Assembly (NCBI RefSeq): GCF_002884975.1
Contig: NZ_PJKB01000002.1
Location: 641,369-705,368, forward strand
Direction of reading: 5' to 3'
DNA: 64,000 nt
DNA from: Akkermansia muciniphila
Lineage (GTDB): Bacteria; Verrucomicrobiota; Verrucomicrobiia; Verrucomicrobiales; Akkermansiaceae
Position 1 is the first letter of the stretch; every line of letters starts with the position of its first letter. This document shows, one piece after another, positions 28,291 through 36,855 of the stretch. The notes below the pieces were generated by a model. That model saw nothing but the letters and a program-made list of their open reading frames with translations, did not search any database and was not told where the DNA came from. The translations under genes and the position numbers were made by a program.

Positions 28291-29382
28291 ATGAGAAATT
28301 ACCTTCTTCTTACCCCCGGCCCGCTGAGCACTTCCGAATCCGTCCGCCAGGCCATGCTTCAGGACTGGTGCACCTGGGACAAGGATTACAACGAGGGCGT
28401 GGTCACCGTCATCCGGGAACAGCTTTTGAAGCTGGCCGGGCTGGACGGCGAATACACCACCGTTCTTTTACAGGGCAGCGGCACCTATGCCGTGGAAGCC
28501 ACGCTGAGCTGCGCCGTCAGGCCGCAGGACAAGCTGCTGATCGTCGCCAACGGGGCGTACGGCAAGCGCATGGGGGACATCGCCCGCCGCCATGGCCTGA
28601 ATCACGTCCTCGTTTCCCTGAAGGAGACGGCGCCCGTGACGCCGGAGGCCGTGCGGCGCGCGCTGGAGGAGCACCCGGACATCACCCACCTGGCCATGGT
28701 GCACTGTGAGACCACCACCGGCATCCTGAATCCCGTGGAGGCCGTCGCCAGGGCGATCCGCGGCCGCGGCCTGACGTTCATCGTAGACGCCATGAGCAGC
28801 TTCGGCGGCATTCCCATTGACATCCGCAAGCTGGGAATCGACTTCCTGGTCAGCAGCGCGAACAAGTGCATCCAGGGCGTTCCGGGCTTTGGCTTCGTCA
28901 TTGCCAGGCGCTCCTCCCTGGCCCGGTGCGAGGGGGCGTCCCGCTCCCTGTCCCTGGATCTGTATGACCAGTGGGCGGAGATGGAGAAGGGCCATGGCAA
29001 GTGGCGCTTTACCTCCCCCACGCATGTGGTGCGCGCCTTCTTCCAGGCCATGAAGGAGCTGGAAGAGGAGGGCGGCGTAGAAGCCCGCCATGACCGGTAC
29101 CGGGAAAACCACGCGGAGCTGGTGGAGGGGATGCGCCGGAGCGGGTTCCGGACCCTGCTGCCGGACGAGCTCCAGTCCCCCATCATCACGTCCTTCCTGT
29201 ACCCGGAGGAGGATTTTGATTTCCAGAAGTTTTACGAGGCCTTGAAGGAACGGGGCTTTGTCATTTACCCCGGCAAGATTTCGGAAGCCCCTACCTTCCG
29301 CATCGGCAATATCGGGGACGTGTTCCCGGACGATTTCCGCCGCCTGGCGGAGGCCGTGGCGGATATCCGCCGGAACAAGTAA
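28291..29382 (+). CDS. phnW: 2-aminoethylphosphonate-pyruvate aminotransferase
   Basis: 363 aa. Moves the amino group of 2-aminoethylphosphonate to pyruvate, giving phosphonoacetaldehyde for PhnX. Type I PLP enzyme: [16 protein letters not shown] at the start, the pyridoxal lysine K192 in [13 protein letters not shown] and VDAMSSFGG supplying the cofactor aspartate. Length and motifs match the Salmonella and Pseudomonas PhnW. It lies 21 bases after phnX. Confidence 0.97.
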   Translation: MRNYLLLTPGPLSTSESVRQAMLQDWCTWDKDYNEGVVTVIREQLLKLAGLDGEYTTVLLQGSGTYAVEATLSCAVRPQDKLLIVANGAYGKRMGDIARRHGLNHVLVSLKETAPVTPEAVRRALEEHPDITHLAMVHCETTTGILNPVEAVARAIRGRGLTFIVDAMSSFGGIPIDIRKLGIDFLVSSANKCIQGVPGFGFVIARRSSLARCEGASRSLSLDLYDQWAEMEKGHGKWRFTSPTHVVRAFFQAMKELEEEGGVEARHDRYRENHAELVEGMRRSGFRTLLPDELQSPIITSFLYPEEDFDFQKFYEALKERGFVIYPGKISEAPTFRIGNIGDVFPDDFRRLAEAVADIRRNK

Positions 29383-29436
29383 TTCCCTTTCCATCCATCA
29401 ATCCCAGCGGGCCGCTGCGGCGGCCAGGAGTTTACC

Positions 29437-30189
29437 ATGCTACAATTGAAAAATATCAAGAAAGTCTATAACGGAGTTCCCATTCTGAACGGCATCAGCC
29501 TGGACATCGGGAAAGGGGAGATCGTCTCCATCCTGGGGCCGTCCGGCAGCGGAAAGACCACGCTGCTGAACGTCATCCTGGGGCTGGCGGAGCTGGACGG
29601 CGGCCAGATCCTCTTTGACGGGGAGGACGTGAGCGGCACGCCCATGCAGCGGCGCGGCTTCAACATCGTGTTCCAGGATTACGCCCTGTTCCCCAACCTG
29701 AACGCCTACCGGAACATCACGTACGGCCTGAAGAACAAGCCGGGAGCCAGCTCCGCCCGGGAGGTGCGGGAGCTGGTGGAGCTGCTGGGCCTGAGCGAAC
29801 ATCTGGACAAGCGCATTGACCAGCTTTCCGGCGGCCAGAAGCAGCGCGTGGCCCTGGCCCGCACGCTGGTGATGAAGCCCCGCATCCTGCTGCTGGACGA
29901 ACCCCTGAGCGCCCTGGACGGCGTCATCAAGGAGTCCATCAAGTCCCGCATCAAGACGATTGCCCGGGAGTACAACCTGACCACGATCATCGTGACTCAT
30001 GATCCGGAGGAGGCCCTCACCCTGTCCGACCGGGTGCTGATCCTGAACGAGGGGGGCATTTCCCAGTATTCCACACCGCGGGAAATCATTTCCAGCCCCA
30101 GCAACAGCTTTGTGAAGCAGTTCATTCTGAACCAGCTGGAGATCAAGAGGAATAACATTCTTTCCCTCTTTGAGGGTTCCTATGCATAA
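29437..30189 (+). CDS. phnT: 2-aminoethylphosphonate ABC transporter, ATP-binding protein
   Basis: 250 aa. Powers uptake. Walker A GPSGSGKTT (residues 34-42), signature LSGGQKQR (130-137), Walker B ILLLDEPLSALD, and the H-loop VTHD. The sequence style is of the iron(III)/spermidine/2-AEP importer group. GGAGTTTACC directly before the ATG is a ribosome binding site. Its stop overlaps the permease start by 8 bases. Assigned to 2-aminoethylphosphonate because phnX and phnW precede it in the same operon. Confidence 0.88.
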   Translation: MLQLKNIKKVYNGVPILNGISLDIGKGEIVSILGPSGSGKTTLLNVILGLAELDGGQILFDGEDVSGTPMQRRGFNIVFQDYALFPNLNAYRNITYGLKNKPGASSAREVRELVELLGLSEHLDKRIDQLSGGQKQRVALARTLVMKPRILLLDEPLSALDGVIKESIKSRIKTIAREYNLTTIIVTHDPEEALTLSDRVLILNEGGISQYSTPREIISSPSNSFVKQFILNQLEIKRNNILSLFEGSYA

Positions 30190-31807
30190 AACCCAGATAG
30201 AAATCCGGGGCGTGTTCTGGGCGGTTGCCCTGGTGTTCTCCGTCTTCCTGGTCCTGCCCATGGCGCTGCTGCTGGGCAAGTCCTTCCTGGTAGGCGGGGA
30301 ATCCGGCCTGGGGAATTATACGGCCATGCTGGCCAGCCCGGCATTCCTGGAATCCTTCGGGAACAGTTTTTTGATTTCCGGGGTTTCCGCGGCGCTGACC
30401 ACCGCGCTGGCCTTTTTCCTGGCGTATGCCGTGAACAATACGGGGCTGCCGCCCTTGTTCCGCAAGTTCATTGCGGGAATGACGGTGGCGCCCATGTTCC
30501 TGCCCACCATCACGTACGGCTTCGTCATCATCTACTCCTTCGGCAGGGAAGGGCTGCTGACGCGGCTGCTGGGGTTCCAGGTGCTGGACATTTACGGCTT
30601 CCAGGGGATGCTGCTGGGTTACACCATTTACACGCTGCCGATCGCCTTCCTGCTGATCAACAATACCTTCAAGTATGTAGACAAGAACTTTACCATCGTT
30701 TCCAAGGTGATGGGGGACGGCCCCGTGCGCACCTTCCTGGGAACGGCCGTGAGGCCGCTGGTGGGTACGCTGGGGGCGGCGCTGATCCAGTCGTTCACGC
30801 TGAGTTTTACGGACTTCGGCATTCCTGCCTCCATCGGGGGCAGTTTTGACGTGGTGGCCATCCATTTGTACAATGAAATGCTGGGGGCCATACCGAACTT
30901 CGGCGGCGGCGCGGCGGTAGCCGTTTCCATGCTGCTGCCGTCCATCATCAGCATCCTGCTGATCAATTACCTGGAACGGTACAATTTCCGGTACAACAAG
31001 GTTTCACGCCAGGACATCGTTAAAAGCCCGCTGAGGGACGCCGTGTGCGGCGCCGGGTCCCTGGCCGTCATCGGAACCATCGCGGCGGTTTTCGCGGTCA
31101 TGTTCGTGGTGCCTTTTGTCAGGAACTGGCCTTATGAAGTGGAATTTTCCATGGACCGTTTCATGCGCATCCTGTCTTCCCGCGGCCTGCTCTCCATTTA
31201 CGGCAATTCCCTGTGGGTGGCCCTGCTGACCGCTCTACTGGGCACCCTGCTTTCCTACGGCGCCGCGCTGGCCTCTGCGCGCTCCGGCCTGGGGAGGGTG
31301 GCCCGCGGCGCGATTGATGGAATCGCCGTGGTGACCAACACCATTCCGGGCATAGTGCTCGGCCTGGCGTTCCTGTTCGCCTTCACGGGAACCAGCCTGC
31401 AAAACACCTTCCTGATTCTGGTGCTCTGCAACGTGGTCCATTTCTTTACCACGCCCTACCTGATGGGCAAGAGCTCCCTGGAGAAAATGAACAAGGGCTG
31501 GGAGGCTACGGCTTCCCTGATGGGTGATTCCTGGCTGAAAACCCTGTGCCGGGTTGTGGTGCCCAATTCACTGGGAACCGTGCTGGAAATGTTCAGCTAT
31601 TATTTCATCAACAGCATGATCACGATCAGCGCCGTCATCTTCCTGGTGGGCGCCAGAACGGCCGTGCTGACCACCAAGATCAAGGAATTGCAGCATTACG
31701 CGCAGTTTGACTCCATCTTTGTGATGTCCCTCCTGATTCTGGCCACGAATATTCTGGCCAGGGTCATTCTGGGCGGCATTGCCGCCAGATGCACTAAAAA
31801 ACAATAA
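30182..31807 (+). CDS. phnU: 2-aminoethylphosphonate ABC transporter permease, fused double domain
   Basis: 541 aa from the ATG at 30182. Two copies of the binding-protein-dependent permease domain in one chain (residues about 1-275 and 285-541), each with about six membrane helices and an EAA-like loop (SKVMGDGPVRTFLGTAVRP, TASLMGDSWLKTLCRVVVP). In Salmonella the same functions are the separate proteins PhnU and PhnV; here they are one polypeptide in the style of AfuB/FbpB. The gene symbol is therefore approximate. Ten bases separate it from the binding protein. Confidence 0.85.
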   Translation: MHKTQIEIRGVFWAVALVFSVFLVLPMALLLGKSFLVGGESGLGNYTAMLASPAFLESFGNSFLISGVSAALTTALAFFLAYAVNNTGLPPLFRKFIAGMTVAPMFLPTITYGFVIIYSFGREGLLTRLLGFQVLDIYGFQGMLLGYTIYTLPIAFLLINNTFKYVDKNFTIVSKVMGDGPVRTFLGTAVRPLVGTLGAALIQSFTLSFTDFGIPASIGGSFDVVAIHLYNEMLGAIPNFGGGAAVAVSMLLPSIISILLINYLERYNFRYNKVSRQDIVKSPLRDAVCGAGSLAVIGTIAAVFAVMFVVPFVRNWPYEVEFSMDRFMRILSSRGLLSIYGNSLWVALLTALLGTLLSYGAALASARSGLGRVARGAIDGIAVVTNTIPGIVLGLAFLFAFTGTSLQNTFLILVLCNVVHFFTTPYLMGKSSLEKMNKGWEATASLMGDSWLKTLCRVVVPNSLGTVLEMFSYYFINSMITISAVIFLVGARTAVLTTKIKELQHYAQFDSIFVMSLLILATNILARVILGGIAARCTKKQ

Positions 31808-31816
31808 GATACCATC

Positions 31817-32788
31817 ATGAAAAGACAATCCACCATGGTTGCCTGCGCGCTTGCCGCCGTTTCCGGAGTCCTTCTGTGCCTGGGCGGCTGCAACCAGAGC
31901 CCGGAGGTAGTGATTTATTCCAACGCGGATGAAGAATCCCGGCTCGCCATGCAGGACGCCCTGGATAGGGCCGGATTTTCCGGACAGTACATTTTTTCCT
32001 CCTTCAGCACCTCCGAGCTGGGCGGAAAGATCATGGCGGAGGGCAGCAACATTGAGGCGGACGTGATTACCGCCTCCACCTACTACCTGGAAAGCGCGCA
32101 GCAGGGCCACCGGATGTTCGCCCCCCTCTCCTTCACGTTTCATGCCCTGGAAAAGACGCCCGGTTTCTGCGCGCCCCTCACGGCGCAGGAAGGGGCCATT
32201 TTCATCAATACGAGGGCGCTTCAGGAGAACGGCCTTCCGCGGCCCGCAGCCCTGAAAGACCTGGCCAGCCCGGTGTACAGGGGCTTCATCTCCATTCCCA
32301 ACATCCGCAGTTCCTCCACGGCATGGCTGATGGTCCAGGCCCTGGTCAGCGCGTACGGGGAGCAGGAGGCGGGGCGCCTGCTGCACGGCATGATGGAGAA
32401 CGCGGGGCCTCATCTGGAAAATTCCGGTTCCGGACCGCTGAAGAAGGTGCGCGCCGGGGAGGTGGCGATTGCCTTCGGCCTGCGCCACCAGGCCGTGGCG
32501 GACAGGAAGGCCGGCCTGCCCATTGATTACGTGGACCCGGCGGAAGGCAATTTCATGCTGACGGAGTCCGTCTGCGTGACGGACAAGGGAGCCGGAACCA
32601 ACCCGCTGGCGATGAAAATGGCGGAGGTGCTGGTTCATGGCGCGCGCCCCGGCATCCTCAAGGTTTATCCCGTGCCGCTGTATGAGGGGGAAGCCTCCGG
32701 AGAGGAGGCCAGATCATCCAACGTGAAGGCCTTTCCCGAACCGCTGACGGTGGACTTGCTGAAAAGGCACCAGGCGTTGATGAATTAG
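31817..32788 (+). CDS. phnS: 2-aminoethylphosphonate ABC transporter, substrate-binding lipoprotein
   Basis: 323 aa. Lipoprotein signal peptide with lipobox LGGC and a class-II periplasmic binding fold of the iron/thiamine/2-AEP type (VVIYSNADEESR, DVITASTYYLE, AIAFGLRHQ, DYVDPAEGN). In didermic bacteria such lipoproteins deliver ligand to the permease at the outer face of the inner membrane. Last gene of the five-gene operon and followed by a large hairpin. The ligand assignment rests on operon context. Confidence 0.85.
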   Translation: MKRQSTMVACALAAVSGVLLCLGGCNQSPEVVIYSNADEESRLAMQDALDRAGFSGQYIFSSFSTSELGGKIMAEGSNIEADVITASTYYLESAQQGHRMFAPLSFTFHALEKTPGFCAPLTAQEGAIFINTRALQENGLPRPAALKDLASPVYRGFISIPNIRSSSTAWLMVQALVSAYGEQEAGRLLHGMMENAGPHLENSGSGPLKKVRAGEVAIAFGLRHQAVADRKAGLPIDYVDPAEGNFMLTESVCVTDKGAGTNPLAMKMAEVLVHGARPGILKVYPVPLYEGEASGEEARSSNVKAFPEPLTVDLLKRHQALMN

Positions 32789-32815
32789 GTTTTCTCCCGG
32801 CAGATACGGGAGGAT

Positions 32816-32849
32816 TTCAGGCCGCGGAACAACGTTTCCGCGGCCTGAA
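32816..32849 (+). terminator. hairpin downstream of the phn operon
   Basis: Perfect 14-bp arms TTCAGGCCGCGGAA / TTCCGCGGCCTGAA, 6-base loop. A second, shorter hairpin (CTCCCG/CGGGAG, 32794-32812) precedes it. No T run follows either. Confidence 0.6.
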
Positions 32850-32971
32850 TGCGTTGGTAAGGCACGGTTTCCAATGGCCGTTCGGAAAAGAGAAATTTGG
32901 TTTCAGAAGGTCATTTTTGCTGTTCATTGATGAATTTATTGAGTATTTAAAGTTTTTAGTATGATTTTTGA

Positions 32972-33457
32972 ATGACCGTTAAATTTATTAAAGTCACTAA
33001 AAAAGACAGGGTCTGCTACGCTCCGGTGCCGGAGCCGGTGGAACAGGGGGACAAGCTGGAAATCATGGAAATGAAGGAGGGCTCCTTTTCTCCGCCGGCG
33101 GGGAAAGTCCCTGCGGTTTCCCTGTCCAGGAACCCCATGGTGTTCGTCAAAATGAACGACGGCTTCCAGCGCATCCTGATGAAGCACATCCTGTACGTGG
33201 AGGCCGCAGGGAGTTACTGTACGCTGCATGTGCACGGCATGTCGTCCATTCTGGTCTCCGCCCCGCTGGCGCGGGTGGCCGAACACCTGGACGGGGAATA
33301 TTTCATCCGCGTGCATCGTTCCTATCTGGTTAATAAATTGCACATAGAGTCCATTGCGGGTAATTTCCTTCAGGTGGGGAATGTCTCCATCCCCGTCAGC
33401 AAGTTCATGAAAAAGAAAGTGCTGGGGAGCCTGAACATGCTGTCGTTTTCCAAATAG
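32972..33457 (+). CDS. stand-alone LytTR DNA-binding regulator
   Basis: 161 aa. A poorly conserved N-terminal stretch (residues 1-55) is followed by a full LytTR domain: FVKMNDGFQRILMKHILYVE, AAGSYCTLHVHG, RVHRSYLVNKLHIESI and SKFMKKKVL. There is no response-regulator receiver domain, so it is not controlled by a two-component kinase in the usual way. AT-rich sequence precedes it. It is divergent in style from its GC-rich neighbours and is the natural candidate regulator of the DUF2589 cassette that starts 147 bases further on. Confidence 0.85.
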   Translation: MTVKFIKVTKKDRVCYAPVPEPVEQGDKLEIMEMKEGSFSPPAGKVPAVSLSRNPMVFVKMNDGFQRILMKHILYVEAAGSYCTLHVHGMSSILVSAPLARVAEHLDGEYFIRVHRSYLVNKLHIESIAGNFLQVGNVSIPVSKFMKKKVLGSLNMLSFSK

Positions 33458-33604
33458 CTGCCGGCCATGCCCTGCCGGCGGTCCGGGAAGGCGGAACAGG
33501 CCTTCCGGACAGGCGGGATGGAAAAGGCTCCGGAATGCTCCCATGATCACAACGTCGCCGGAAGGCGGCACATCATACTAACCTCAACCAGAAAATAAAA
33601 TAAT

Positions 33605-34456
33605 ATGGCAATTGATAAATCAGCAGCAGACGTGGCGACCGCCTCCCTGCAGTCGCTGCCTTTCGGCAGCATCATCGGCGGCCCCCTGGTGGCCTGTGTG
33701 GAAGCCCAGGCCCAGGCGGCCCGGACCTCCTGGGAGTTCATCCAGAATGTGGGACTGTACACGGAGGGAGAAGAGAAGAAGACGGTGAACGTCTCCTTCC
33801 AGTTCCTCAAGGACGGCCACATGGCCCAGATCACGGTTCCCCTTCTGACCATCGTCCCCATCCCCTACATCGCCATCAACTCCATTGACATTAACTTCAA
33901 GGCGAGCATCAGCGCTTCCGCCGCCAGCACGGAAACGGAGAATTCCTCCAGCGCCGCCGACGTCAAGACGTCCGCCTCCGGAGGATGTGCCTGGGCGCGC
34001 GCCAAGATGAACGCCAGCTATTCCAGCAAGAAGGACTCCTCCGCTACGAAGGATTCCAAGTACAGCGTGGAATACACGATGGACGTGGCCGTTCATGCCG
34101 GACAGGACAGCATGCCCGCCGGGATGGCCAAGGTGCTGGAAATGCTGAACAACAGCATTTCCGTGGTATCTCCCACCGGTTCCCTGGAGGTGCAGCATGC
34201 CATTCAGGACGATGGAAGCGTGAAACTGATGACCTCCTACAAGAACAAGGAAGGCCTGTTTGAGCCGGACGCCATCACCCTGCGGATAGGGGATGCCACG
34301 GACGCGTTTGATAACGGTGCGGGGAATGAAGCCAAGATTGTGAAAACGGATTCCGGCAAGGAATACACGATTTCCAAGGAAGACGCCAAGAACTGCACGG
34401 TGAGCGCCGGAGAGCTCAAGAGGAAGGTGGCCGTGGCCGCCACGCCTGCACAATAA
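33605..34456 (+). CDS. DUF2589-family protein A
   Basis: 283 aa, no signal peptide. The start (LQSLPFGSIIGGPLVACVEAQ, AARTSWEFIQNVGL) and the later VNVSFQFLKDGHMAQITVPLLT are the conserved blocks of Pfam DUF2589, which has no known function. Past a serine/lysine-rich insertion the second half has VAVHAGQDSMPAGMAKVLEM (about residues 159-180). The C-terminal 80 residues are extra. Second of six genes of the cassette. Paralogous to the protein at 35309-35899. Confidence 0.8.
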   Translation: MAIDKSAADVATASLQSLPFGSIIGGPLVACVEAQAQAARTSWEFIQNVGLYTEGEEKKTVNVSFQFLKDGHMAQITVPLLTIVPIPYIAINSIDINFKASISASAASTETENSSSAADVKTSASGGCAWARAKMNASYSSKKDSSATKDSKYSVEYTMDVAVHAGQDSMPAGMAKVLEMLNNSISVVSPTGSLEVQHAIQDDGSVKLMTSYKNKEGLFEPDAITLRIGDATDAFDNGAGNEAKIVKTDSGKEYTISKEDAKNCTVSAGELKRKVAVAATPAQ

Positions 34457-34491
34457 CCGGAGCATAACGATTTCTCTTCCATCCCAGAGCC

Positions 34492-35298
34492 ATGTCTCGT
34501 CTGAATCTGATCGTCGAATCCCTGCTGAGGGACATTATTGAAGCGCAGCACGCGGCGAACTGCCATGCGGCGGGGCTGGCGCGCCAGTACGGGAAGCACG
34601 GCGGTGTGCGTGGCTTCCAGCTTCCCAGCGCCCAGATAGGGTCCCTGGAATTCGATTTGAAGTATGCGGTGACGGGAACCTCCGGGGTGGAGGAGAGGCA
34701 GGTGCTGGATGCGGAGCAGTGCAGCCTGTTCCAGCAGGAACTGGCGGAGCGCGTGCCTGCGTATGCCATCCGTTCCATTGTGATGGCCGTGGTGCACTCC
34801 AATCTCCCGGCGGATGAGGCAAGAAGTGATTTTTCCACCCTGCTTGCCAGGGAGGAACAGTGGAAAAGGAATTTCTGCCTCTACCTGGGAAAGAAGATGA
34901 CTGCGGCTGTTTCCAGCCATGAGGGGGCCCTCCTGCGGGCGGACTCCGGACTGGACAAGGGATTGCTGGCGGAGCTTCTGGCGGATGTGGCGGAGAAGGA
35001 ATTCATGGACAATCCCGATCTGGCCGACCTGTTCCAGGGTGCACAGGGGGATGTCCTCAGGCAGGAGTGCCGCGCGAACCTCCGGGAAGGCCTCTCTTCC
35101 TTTATTGACGTGCTTGCGGAAAAATATGCGTTCACCCGGCAGGTAAGCAATGTGGTGGTGGACGTGGAGGTGGAGACGGAAAAGCTGAAAAAGATGCCGG
35201 AGAACTCCATCCAGACGCTTCACCTCAACATCGCGCCCGCAGCCGTTCCCGCCGTCCTGGCGGAGCAGAATGACGTTTCCGGACTGGCCGCGCAATAG
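34492..35298 (+). CDS. hypothetical protein of the DUF2589 cassette
   Basis: 268 aa, soluble, helix-rich. I do not recognise a family by name. It has two blocks that resemble the strands of the DUF2589 proteins on either side: QIGSLEFDLKYAV (about residues 43-55) and VVDVEVETEKLKKMPENSIQ (about 220-240), the latter lined up with the H/V-x-V-x(n)-MP pattern of both neighbours. This suggests a divergent third member with a long helical insertion, which is inference by eye. Spacing to both neighbours is short (35 and 10 bases), so one transcript. Confidence 0.7.
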   Translation: MSRLNLIVESLLRDIIEAQHAANCHAAGLARQYGKHGGVRGFQLPSAQIGSLEFDLKYAVTGTSGVEERQVLDAEQCSLFQQELAERVPAYAIRSIVMAVVHSNLPADEARSDFSTLLAREEQWKRNFCLYLGKKMTAAVSSHEGALLRADSGLDKGLLAELLADVAEKEFMDNPDLADLFQGAQGDVLRQECRANLREGLSSFIDVLAEKYAFTRQVSNVVVDVEVETEKLKKMPENSIQTLHLNIAPAAVPAVLAEQNDVSGLAAQ

Positions 35299-35308
35299 TG
35301 ATATTATT

Positions 35309-35899
35309 ATGAGTGATTCTACAAACAACAAGGTGAACGGGCACATCATGAGCCTGCAGCAGTTGATCTCGGCCCCGCTGGTCGCGACGATTGATGCGGA
35401 CGCGATGTCCACGGAACGCTACATGAAGCATTTCATGTCCCTGGCTTTTGAGTCCTACAATCCTGCGGACGGTTCCACGGGCGCGTTAAGGCTCATCAGC
35501 TTTAATTTTACGGACAGCGACGCTTCCGGCGGCGCGGAGAAAAAAGTCAGCGTGCCGCTCATCAGCCTGGTGACGCTGCCTCTGCTGCAAATCAAGCAGG
35601 CGGACTTTGACTTTGACATCAACATCATTGACGCAGTCGCCTCCGCTCCGGATGAACGCTTTTCCCTGAACAAGGGTGAGGTGGATTCCTCCGCCGGGAA
35701 GGGGCAGGACGACGGGCTGAACTTCCGCGCTTCCCTGGCGCCCCAGTCCGGGAGGGGCTCCTCCTCTTCCTCCCTGCAGGCGAATATGAAAATCCATGTC
35801 ACCATGCAGCAGGCGGACATGCCTTCCGGCTTGTCCCAATTCCTCCAGCTGACCTCCAGGCCGCATTATGAAGATTCTCCCTCCCAGGAGAAAAAATAA
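35309..35899 (+). CDS. DUF2589-family protein B
   Basis: 196 aa from the ATG at 35309 (MSDSTNNKVNGHIM). SLQQLISAPLVATIDADAM, ALRLISFNFTDSD, VSVPLISLVTLPLL and MKIHVTMQQADMPSGLSQFL (about residues 160-179) follow the same order as in protein A, without its C-terminal extension. It has a Ser-rich stretch between the two halves. Likely homologous to protein A. A heteromeric structure made of A, the 268-aa protein and B is plausible but not shown by sequence. Confidence 0.78.
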   Translation: MSDSTNNKVNGHIMSLQQLISAPLVATIDADAMSTERYMKHFMSLAFESYNPADGSTGALRLISFNFTDSDASGGAEKKVSVPLISLVTLPLLQIKQADFDFDINIIDAVASAPDERFSLNKGEVDSSAGKGQDDGLNFRASLAPQSGRGSSSSSLQANMKIHVTMQQADMPSGLSQFLQLTSRPHYEDSPSQEKK

Positions 35900-35917
35900 C
35901 TAATTGAAAGAAAAAAC

Positions 35918-36148
35918 ATGGACCAGAAAACCACTTATTCCTACCAGCGCACTCCGGGGCTTGACTGCCCCAAATGCGGAGTGTATTTCCCCACAACCAT
36001 TCCGGACCTGTTGTCCGGCGGCATTGAATGCCCCCACTGCGGGCTGAAGCTTTCCATTGACCGGAAAACTTCCGGCCACGCCATGCAGGCCCTGGAAAAG
36101 TTCCAGGCCACCATTAACAAGCAACTCCCTGCCGCCTCCCTGTCATGA
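35918..36148 (+). CDS. small zinc-ribbon protein
   Basis: 76 aa. CPKC near residue 17 and CPHC near residue 38 form a zinc ribbon (Cys4); the rest is a short helix (MQALEKFQATINKQL). Such small ribbons bind nucleic acid or act as assembly factors. Its stop overlaps the start of the next gene by 4 bases (ATGA). It sits 18 bases after DUF2589 protein B, so it belongs to the cassette. Confidence 0.75.
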   Translation: MDQKTTYSYQRTPGLDCPKCGVYFPTTIPDLLSGGIECPHCGLKLSIDRKTSGHAMQALEKFQATINKQLPAASLS

Positions 36149-36498
36149 AGAGACTATTGATCATGCTGTCCGCCGTGCTTTGCATGGCTCTGCCCCCTCT
36201 TTCCCTGGCGGAGATGCAGCAGCGGGAACCGGGCCAGCTGGCCGCCGCGTGGCAGGACGTGAAGAAGCAAATTTCAGGCGACGGCCAGACCATCCGTGTG
36301 AGGGACGGCGCCAGGGCGCTTGAACTGCTGGGAGAGCTGGGCGTTTTCTCCGTTCCGGAGAATGGCGTGAAGCTGTCCCGCGGCAGCCTGACTATTACCG
36401 TCACGCGCGGGAAGAAGGAGGACCGGGTGTTTTATGTGCTGGCCGTCACGGAAGAGGACGGGACAAGGCGGGAAGTGAAGCTCATTCCCCCCCCCTGA
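36145..36498 (+). CDS. small secreted protein of the DUF2589 cassette
   Basis: 117 aa. Signal peptide (MKRLLIMLSAVLCMALPPLSLA). The mature part (about 95 residues) is a compact alpha/beta domain with strands LTITVTRG and RVFYVLAVTEEDG. No family recognised. It is the only exported product of the cassette and ends the run. Overlaps the zinc-ribbon gene by 4 bases. Confidence 0.7.
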   Translation: MKRLLIMLSAVLCMALPPLSLAEMQQREPGQLAAAWQDVKKQISGDGQTIRVRDGARALELLGELGVFSVPENGVKLSRGSLTITVTRGKKEDRVFYVLAVTEEDGTRREVKLIPPP

Positions 36499-36534
36499 TG
36501 ACGCGGGAAGAATGCGTTCCTTCCGGAGGGAAGG

Positions 36535-36855
36535 TTATTCGCTCTCAAAATCCCACACGCGGCGGCGGGCGTTTTTCTTCGTCCGTCCGCCGTTGGCTTT
36601 GCGGAAGGGGTCAAAAAGCGGGTCCAGCCCGTTACCCTTCAGCAGCAGGCACTGTTCCATCAGGCGGCCAAGTTTTCCCTTGGGAAAACCCTTGGCCTGG
36701 AACCATGCCAGGTATTCCTGGGGCACGTCCATCAGCGGGCACCCCTTGGGCGGGTACTTGGCCGGACCGTACATGCCGAAGGGGACGTGGGTCTGGGCGA
36801 TTTCCTCCACCAGTTTTCTCAAATCTTCCGCGTCCGGTATTTTGGGATCGTTCAT
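36535..36855 (-). CDS. DUF3820-family protein
   Basis: 106 aa. The core PPKGCPLMDVPQEYLAWFQA followed by KGFPKGKLG matches DUF3820 (usually R-x-L-x-D-L-P-x-x-Y-L-x-W-x-x-x-K-G-F-P-x-G), a small family of unknown function often annotated as a quorum-sensing-linked factor in a few bacteria. It overlaps the upstream alpha/beta hydrolase gene by 4 bases, so they are coupled. C-terminal tail is basic. Confidence 0.78.
   Translation of the reverse strand: MNDPKIPDAEDLRKLVEEIAQTHVPFGMYGPAKYPPKGCPLMDVPQEYLAWFQAKGFPKGKLGRLMEQCLLLKGNGLDPLFDPFRKANGGRTKKNARRRVWDFESE

Noticed and set aside
32816-32849. Riboswitch or attenuator upstream of the LytTR gene
   Set aside because: The perfect hairpin is simpler to explain as the end of the phn operon; no ligand-binding architecture is seen.
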